A stretch of DNA of 64,000 nt from Paraphaeosphaeria minitans (taxonomy: Eukaryota; Ascomycota; Dothideomycetes; Pleosporales; Didymosphaeriaceae): NCBI GenBank assembly GCA_015832175.1, contig WJXW01000018.1:744001-808000 (forward strand), written 5' to 3'. The notes under the pieces were generated by a model that was not told where the DNA came from, did not search any database, and saw only the letters and a list, made by a program, of their open reading frames with translations. A program made the translations under genes and the position numbers. This document shows, piece after piece, positions 58,090 to 64,000 of the stretch (position 1 is its first letter; each line of letters opens with the position of its first letter).

Positions 58090-58940
58090 TTCCCTAGATT
58101 ATCTAGCGTAATCTAATTCTGTCCTAGCGTCTTATCCTAGATTAGCTGTTAGTTTATTAATTAGGCCTAATCTAGTACTATACGCGCAGCGATTATATCT
58201 AGGAAATCTTAGGTAGTAAGTGGTCTGCTAATTTCGCTAATTAAGTAGGTCTTCGCTTTTTAATAGAGGAGCTACTACTCTTTAAACTAGGTCTTAGAAC
58301 TTTATCTTGCCTACTTAGCCTTCTTAAGATAAGCGCGGTATAAAGCTTAAATATTATTCTATATAGCTCCTTTATTTAGTGTAAGATCTTCCTTTAAGAG
58401 TTAAATTAGCGACTAAAGCGTAGTTTAGCGTGTATTAACTAGAGTGATTATGGCAGGAGCAAGCAGATTAGGCGATACTATAGCGTTTACCTAAGTCTAG
58501 AGATTCTGTATCTTAGTATAGTCTACTTACTAGTCTAAAACTACTACTCTATATTCTGCTATTTATAAAAGAAAACTCTTTTTATCTATTTTATACTTAG
58601 TAAGCTCTGCTTTGTATAATTAAATACTTACTATAGAGGCTATATCTGTAATTAGTAATAGTTTCTATAGGAGTAGAGGTTGTTCTAGCTTTGTATAATT
58701 AATTGCTAGAGCGTTAATCGCCTCTAGGTTAATTTAGTTCTAGATTCCTTTTAAGTTTACTTAGAATTAAAGCTAAATAAACTAGTAGGGCTAGCTAGCG
58801 CGATTAATAAGCTATACTTCTGCTATTTTACTAATTTTTGTGATTAGAAATAGAGGGGTTATATTATAGAGAGGTTCTAAATAGAGTGTTATATAATAAT
58901 TCGAGCGTTACTAAGTAAGTAGGGAGAATTATCCTACGTT

Positions 58941-58960
58941 CTAAGCGCCAGGCTTATAAC
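58941..58960 (-). promoter_or_regulatory. Copia-A4 primer-binding site
   Basis: The minus strand next to the 5' LTR reads GTTATAAGCCTGGCGCTTAG. Comparison with the CCCAG form in Copia-A2 suggests an ancestral CCCGG or similar, again fitting an initiator tRNA-Met anticodon arm. Confidence 0.55.
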
Positions 58961-59155
58961 TATTGTAGTAAAAAGGGCTTAAACTATTATAGGATATTTA
59001 GGAGCAGGGTTGTAAAGAATACAAAGAGCTAATTATAGGAAAGGATGCTAAGAGGGTAGACTATATACAAAAGAAACGAGCCTCTTGGTAAGAATCCTGT
59101 GATCTGAATTAGTGGATCCAGAAAGAATTACGGAAGTGAGTGTTTTACTTTAACA
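58961..59155 (-). repeat. Copia-A4 5' LTR
   Basis: Plus strand TATTGTAGTAAAAAGGG...TTTAACA, 195 bp, next to CTCTA. Confidence 0.94.
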
Positions 59156-62100
59156 CTCTACTATATAAATACTATAACTCTAGAATAAAGAGCTGCGCAA
59201 GCTCTTTATACGCTAATAGGCCTATACTAGTACTGCCCTAGGCTTGTCCACCTCTACTATAGGGGGTGGATTCCTATTTACTAGTATAGACTAGCTAATC
59301 TTGTAGCGTAAACTACTTCTAAGCCTAACTAAGTTTAGGGGCTTAAAGACATAGTTTAGGGCCTAGAAGGTTATAATAGATTATAAGCTCTAGGCTAATA
59401 AGCAGTTTATTAGCTCCTCCTAAGAAGAATAGGCACTAATATAGGACTGTCTAGATAATAGTTTTTAAGATATAGTGGCGGCCTTCTACTAAACTAGGGG
59501 GGCGGACGGCTAGTTTAATCTATAGACGTTTATATAGTATTTTACCTTTGTATATACTAACAAATACGCCTAGTAAAAGGCTAAAGTACGCTTTAATATA
59601 ATTAGGTAAGGCCCTAGGGAGAGTTTCTCTAACTTTTATATCTACTTTAAACAGACCTTAGTAGAGGTGGACAGTAGCTAGTAGAGTAACACTAAGAAAC
59701 TACGTAAGTTACGCTACGCAATCTAGCGTAATATTTATATAGTTACTTTTAACTATAACGTTCCTAAAGGGGACTATAACGCGGCTGTTATTAGGTTTTT
59801 ATAGATTATAGTAGACCTTAAAATAAAGGCCTTAGAAGATAAGCTTACTACTTAAGCTACCTTTTATAAGGGTAGCTAGCCCCTTTCTAAGGATAGTAAT
59901 AGTAATATCTATATAACTCCTATAGTAGCTTTAACCTTAACCTAGCCCTAAGCTAGTAGAGAGGCGGGTAAGTAGCGCCTAAACTAGATACCTAAATATA
60001 TTTTCTAGTAACACTAGAATATAGGCGTGTGCACTTACTACAGTAAGCCTAACTATATAACTAGAGCCTATCTTAATATAATTTTACTCTAAGTAATTGT
60101 AACCTAACTTTAGCACAATAAGACAAGTATCTAGTTAAAAAAAGAATAGCCCCTAGTCTAGCACTAATGTAGGGGCTAAGCGTAATAGTATTAATAGAGG
60201 TATAATTAGGGTGAGCTGCGATAGTTAGAGTAGCTAGGGCTAGGGTAGGCATAAATAGGCCTACTTCTACCCTTTACGTCTTTCTTAACAGCACATAGTA
60301 TATAGAGGCCCTAATTAATATAGGGTGTAAATGCTTCGTAGTAATTAGCCCTAGGCTAGTAGATTTGCTCTTGCTATAGTATATTATAATCCTAGCCTAG
60401 GAGCTAGAATAGGCTACTAGGTTATTACTATAGACTCTTATTATAGAGATAGTGGTAGTGCCTTATAATATATCTAGGTAGTAATAGACCCTTTACGCTT
60501 ATATAATCCTTAACCTCTATTAGGATATAATTCTAGAGGCCCCCTAGCTAGTTAAGTCTAGGGTAGTAGTAGATGTCTATAGCGGCGAAATTATAATTAG
60601 CGTAGCTAGGGGTCTTGTCGCTTTTAATACCTAAGTAGTAGAGAGGTAGGGCCTCCTCGCCACGCTAGTAGATAAAAAGGATAACGTAATACCCTTTAAT
60701 ACTCTAAATAAAGACTAGGAAAGGGTATTTCTAACTTTACTTTAGGATATTATTTAAATACTTATAATAACGCTTTCTTGTATAGTAGGACCTCTACCCC
60801 CTTATAATATAGTAGGGCTAGGCCTTACTAAAGATAGCAGGACTCTCTCCTTAGAACTAGTAGAGTACGCTGCTATCTTTAATAAAACTAAAGCGTCTAG
60901 CTTTCTACTACACTAGGGTATATTAGACTACTATATCTGCCTAAAGTAGACCTTAAGCGGCTCCCTTTTAAAACTACCCTAAAGCCTGCTGTATTGCATG
61001 TTTAAAAATTAGCTAGTGGAACTCTAGCGCTAACTTATAGAACTTATAAATAAGGGCTAGACATAAGCTAGCTTCTCTTTAGTAGGTACTTTAGTCTTTC
61101 TAGCCCTAAAGCCTAGGGGGAAATAGCGCCTATACGTTAACTATTAGGAGATTAACGTAATTTCTAAGCTAGATTAGTACCCCTTTCTACTTATTAAAGA
61201 GACACTACGTACCCTCTCCTAGACTACTTAGTTTATAAAGGTAGATATCTACGCTGCCTTTTATGAGCTATAAGTTATAAAGGGGGAAGAACACTATACT
61301 AAATTCTATATCTAGTTTGGCCTCTTTAAGTGGTTAGTAGTTCTATTTAGACTAACTAGGTTACCTACTATATTTTAGCACTATATTAATAGCGCTCTAA
61401 AGGATACCCTAGGCGATATATATATAGCTTACCTAGATAATGTCCTTATCTATATAATAGGGCCTCTACGCTAACACTAGGACTATGTGCAATAAGTACT
61501 AGGACTTCTATAAGAAGCTAGACTATATATAGACTTAGGGAAATGTAAATTCGCGATAATAGAAGTTAGGTACCTAGGGTATTTTATTATAGTAGGTAAG
61601 ACTATTTGCCCTAATTTAGTAAAGATATAAGTAATTAATTAATAGGACACCCCTTTTATAGTGCGTATAGTCTACTACTTTATTAGCTTTGCTAACTTCT
61701 ATTACAACTTTCTCCTTTAATTCTTTAAGTAGGCTACACCCTTATATACCCTTACTAAGAAAGGGGTCCTGTTTTAATAGGGCCCTAGGGAATAAGAGGC
61801 CTTTTAGGCCTTAAAGAATATATTTATATAGAGCCCTATCCTAGCGCTCTAGGACCTAGAGCGTAATACACTAGTAGTGGCGGACTACTTAAGTAGCGCT
61901 ACTAAGGCCTACCTTTCTTAATATATTAAGGGGATCTAGCACTTTATAGTCTACTATTTTATGGGCCTAACACTAGCCTAGTAGAACTACACTATTTACA
62001 ATAAAGAGCTACTTATAATTATATAGGCCTTATAAGTATAGAGACTAAAGCTAATAGAAGTAGCGCACCCCTTTAAAATTCTAATAGACTATAAGAACTT

Positions 62101-63909
62101 TAAATACTTTATAAAGATCTAAGAATTAAGTAAGCACTAGTACTAGTGGTTAAAGTTACTTTTTACTTTTTACTTTTACCTCTACTACTAGCCTAGATTC
62201 TAGGTAGCTAGACTAGACGCACTAAGCCAGCGTAAGTAGGATATAGTCTAGTAGATAAGAATAAACGCCCTACTAATAGTGTCTAGAACTGTCTAGGCTA
62301 TCCTAGTATAAACGCGATCTTTAATAGCGCTAGTAGGGGCTTAAATCTTTACTAATACGTATTTATAGGCACTCTAGAACGTAGCTATAGTAGAGTTCTC
62401 CCTCTACTATATTAGGCTTAAGGTAGTACACTATAGTAACTATATATTCCTTAGAGCAGCTGCCACCTTCTAATAAATTAGGGACTACATAATTAGTGCG
62501 TATAAGTCCCTCCTATAGTAAGGAGTTCTTTAGGTCCTAGTTTAGGAACCTTTTACTACTACTATTATATAGCGCGCATATAAGTCTCTAGTTATAGGCT
62601 ATTTTAGGAAGAACTCTATATTTAAGATTATCTACTAGGACTACTACTAGAATAATATATTTAAAGATATTACCTAATTTATATATAATTACTACTACGT
62701 AGGAGCGTATATAGACTAGCGAAAGTAGTAAGGTCTCCTATAGCTACTCCTAATTATAGACTAGTACTAGGTATAACTCTTAATAGATTTTATAGTAGAC
62801 CTTCTTTAGGCCTCTATAGCAGCACCGCAATACCTGCTTATAATTACTAATAGGCTGTTAAAGTATATATAACTAGAAGCTATAACTTCTATAATAGCAG
62901 AGCACTGTGTAGCCTATTTCTATAATATATAGTAGTAGTTCTATAGCTTCCCTACCTTACTAATTATAGATAGAGGCTTAGACTAGCTAGGGAAGTTCTA
63001 GACTACGCTGTGTAAATTAACTAAAATAAAATAACTCCTCTCTATAGTATACTACCCCTAGACTAACGGCGGCATAGAGAAGGTAAACTAGGAGGTACTT
63101 TTAGTCCTTTATATTATAGTTAACTTTAAATAAATAGACTAGCTAGACTGCCTTTTAGCCTACTAGCTTATATTAAATAATAGAGTATCTACTACTATAG
63201 GCCTAAGCCTAAACCTTTTACTAAATAGATATTACATTAATCTTCTTAAGAGAATCCTTTTACTAGTAGAGTTTACCTACACCCCTACTAGGAGGGTAAA
63301 GCACTTTCTAGACTACCTTAAAAGAGGGATAGCTTTAGCTTAGACTACTATTACCTATAGATAGTAGTGCACTATAAAGGCTATAAACTATATCTACTAC
63401 CCTATAGAGTAATTCTAAGTTAGAAATAAAGTATAGTTCTTACTATATAATATAAAAACTAACTAGCTAAAAAAGAAACTTAACTAGCTTAAGATTAAGT
63501 ACACTATAATAGCTATACTATTCTTACTTATAGTAACACTAGACCTATCTAGTAATCTCTATAAAACTGTCCATGTTAACCTCTTTAAGTAAGCAGTAGA
63601 CAATCCCCTATCTAGTTAGACCTAGGCTAATATCTAGCTAGGCCTAGCCTTAGAGCTAGAAGAAGCGGACCTAGACCTACGCGAAGAAGAAGTAGAGGAG
63701 GTTTTACGTATTAAGAACACCTAGGGAAAATAATAATAGGCGCTAGTAAAGTAGACTAGGTAGGTATTACTAACTTAGGTGCTAGTTAAAAATATTATAA
63801 ATACTATAGCTCTAGATTGCTTTAAGGCTGCCTAGGGGGACTATAGGCATAATAATAGTTCTATCTAGCCTATAAGGAAGAATATATAAACATTATAAAG
63901 GAAGTTATA
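59156..63909 (+). pseudogene. Gypsy-B copy 2 gag (rest) and pol with chromodomain
   Basis: Gag continues to about 60250, with the capsid-like segment FIQYFTFVYTNKYA near 59530 and KAKVRFNIIRQGP near 59580. Protease region, RT (YLDNVL at 61430-61447), RNase H near 61950-62080, integrase (NGGIEKVN at 63065-63088) and a chromodomain at about 63690-63860 follow, in the same order as copy 1. Pol ends inside or just before the 3' LTR, a common arrangement. RIP stops occur throughout, somewhat fewer than in copy 1. Confidence 0.86.
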
Positions 63910-64000
63910 TGTTAAATCTAAGAGGGTAGCTAGTCCTAAAGGGTTAAGGTTAGTTCTCAGGCAGGAGTACTTATAGAAGGTAGAAGGTTTTATTAATATA
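63910..64000 (+). repeat. Gypsy-B copy 2, 3' LTR (cut by the window edge)
   Basis: TGTTAAATCTAAGAGGGTAG..., aligning with 3312 and 47903. It directly follows the C-terminus of pol, which supports its role as the 3' LTR of this element. Only the first 91 bp are in the window. Confidence 0.8.

Larger units (their letters stand above)
50640..58900 (-). pseudogene. Copia-A4 gag-pol remnant, split by Copia-B3
   Basis: Minus-strand gag-pol: RNase H about 50720-51250, RT about 51400-52100 (YINNIL form near 51625-51650), integrase about 53450-54130, protease near 54560 and gag from about 54800, interrupted by Copia-B3 at 55044 and resumed from 58090 to about 58780. All domains match Copia-A2 and carry TAG/TAA. 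The insertion TTCCC site is in gag, close to where LTR-D entered Copia-A1. Confidence 0.84.
48815..59155 (-). mobile_element. Copia-A4: full-length Ty1/copia element hosting a nested element
   Basis: 195-bp LTRs at 48815-49009 and 58961-59155, flanked by CTCTA at 48810-48814 and 59156-59160. It is inserted in Gypsy-B gag. It contains Copia-B3 (55044-58089); without it and its duplication the element is 7,290 bp. Its tail lacks about 80 bp found in other copies near 49080, and it carries the inverted-duplication scar at 52342-52416. Gag-pol is homologous to Copia-A2 on the minus strand. Confidence 0.95.
1..64000. other. RIP-mutated AT-rich retrotransposon block
   Basis: The whole window lacks any open frame longer than about 70 codons, is depleted in CpA and TpG, and is rich in TpA and CTAG (the product of CCAG or CTGG after C-to-T change). 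Repeat copies that can be aligned by eye differ mostly by transitions. Terminal TG and CA of several LTRs have become TA. Known catalytic motifs survive with matching changes, such as Cys or His codons turned to Tyr and Gln or Trp codons turned to stops. This is the signature of repeat-induced point mutation known from filamentous ascomycetes. No host gene was recognised. Confidence 0.93.
47903..64000 (+). mobile_element. Gypsy-B copy 2: Ty3/gypsy chromovirus with nested insertions, running off the right edge
   Basis: It begins with LTR-type sequence (47903), has a possible gag start ATG at 48354, and runs to the end of pol at 63909, where the same LTR sequence starts again. It is interrupted by LTR-D (48472-48663) and Copia-A4 (48815-59155). 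Without these, about 5.6 kb of element lies in the window before the 3' LTR. It sits in Copia-C RT. The five bases left of the LTR are TAATT; a matching TAATT should follow its 3' LTR beyond the window. Confidence 0.78.

Noticed and set aside
1..64000. Host genes hidden in the block
   Set aside because: All recognisable coding similarity is to retroelements, and no intron-exon structure or clean frame of useful length was found.

Overview
This window is a 64 kb AT-rich block made almost entirely of LTR retrotransposons that have been mutated by repeat-induced point mutation (RIP) and nested inside one another. I found no intact protein-coding gene, tRNA, rRNA or host gene. The evidence for RIP is consistent: CpA/TpG are largely converted to TpA, the palindrome CTAG is very common, copies of the same repeat differ mainly by C/T and G/A, and recognisable Gag-Pol frames are broken by TAG/TAA where CAG, CAA or TGG would be expected. 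RIP of this strength points to a filamentous ascomycete (Pezizomycotina), probably a gene-poor AT-rich, pericentromeric or subtelomeric compartment. Genus cannot be told from this sequence.

Six repeat families are named here for convenience. Gypsy-A is a Ty3/gypsy fragment at the left edge. Gypsy-B is a Ty3/gypsy chromovirus with a TGTTAAATC-type LTR. Copia-A has four full-length copies with 194-195 bp LTRs. Copia-B has one complete copy (238 bp LTRs), one truncated copy, one internally deleted copy (312 bp LTRs) and one solo LTR (386 bp). Copia-C is an old element split into six pieces. LTR-D is a 191-192 bp solo LTR present three times.

Layout: 1-3311 Gypsy-A (minus); 3312-7970 a rearranged Gypsy-B; 7974-9880 unidentified broken reading frames; 9887-10077 LTR-D; 10078-14387 truncated Copia-B (minus). 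From 14388 to 47902 runs Copia-C (plus), interrupted by Copia-A1 (14500-22064, minus, itself holding an LTR-D), Copia-A2 (22570-29887), Copia-B2 (29986-37192), a solo Copia-B LTR (37219-37604) and Copia-A3 (38673-46050). From 47903 to beyond the right edge runs Gypsy-B copy 2 (plus), interrupted by LTR-D (48472-48663) and Copia-A4 (48815-59155, minus), which itself holds the deleted Copia-B3 (55044-58089).

Insertion boundaries are supported by exact 5-bp target-site duplications for Copia-A1 (AAATA), A2 (CCTAG), A3 (TTATA), A4 (CTCTA), Copia-B2 (TTAGT), Copia-B3 (TTCCC), the solo Copia-B LTR (ATAAT) and one LTR-D (ATTCC). The order of events can therefore be read: Copia-C is oldest, Gypsy-B copy 2 and the Copia-A/B elements came later, and Copia-B3 and the LTR-D at 20835 are the innermost. 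No functional system is visible. The points of interest are the structure of the nest, LTR variation in 74-bp steps, a likely half-tRNA primer site, a template-switch scar, and two tracts whose coding origin is not recognised.
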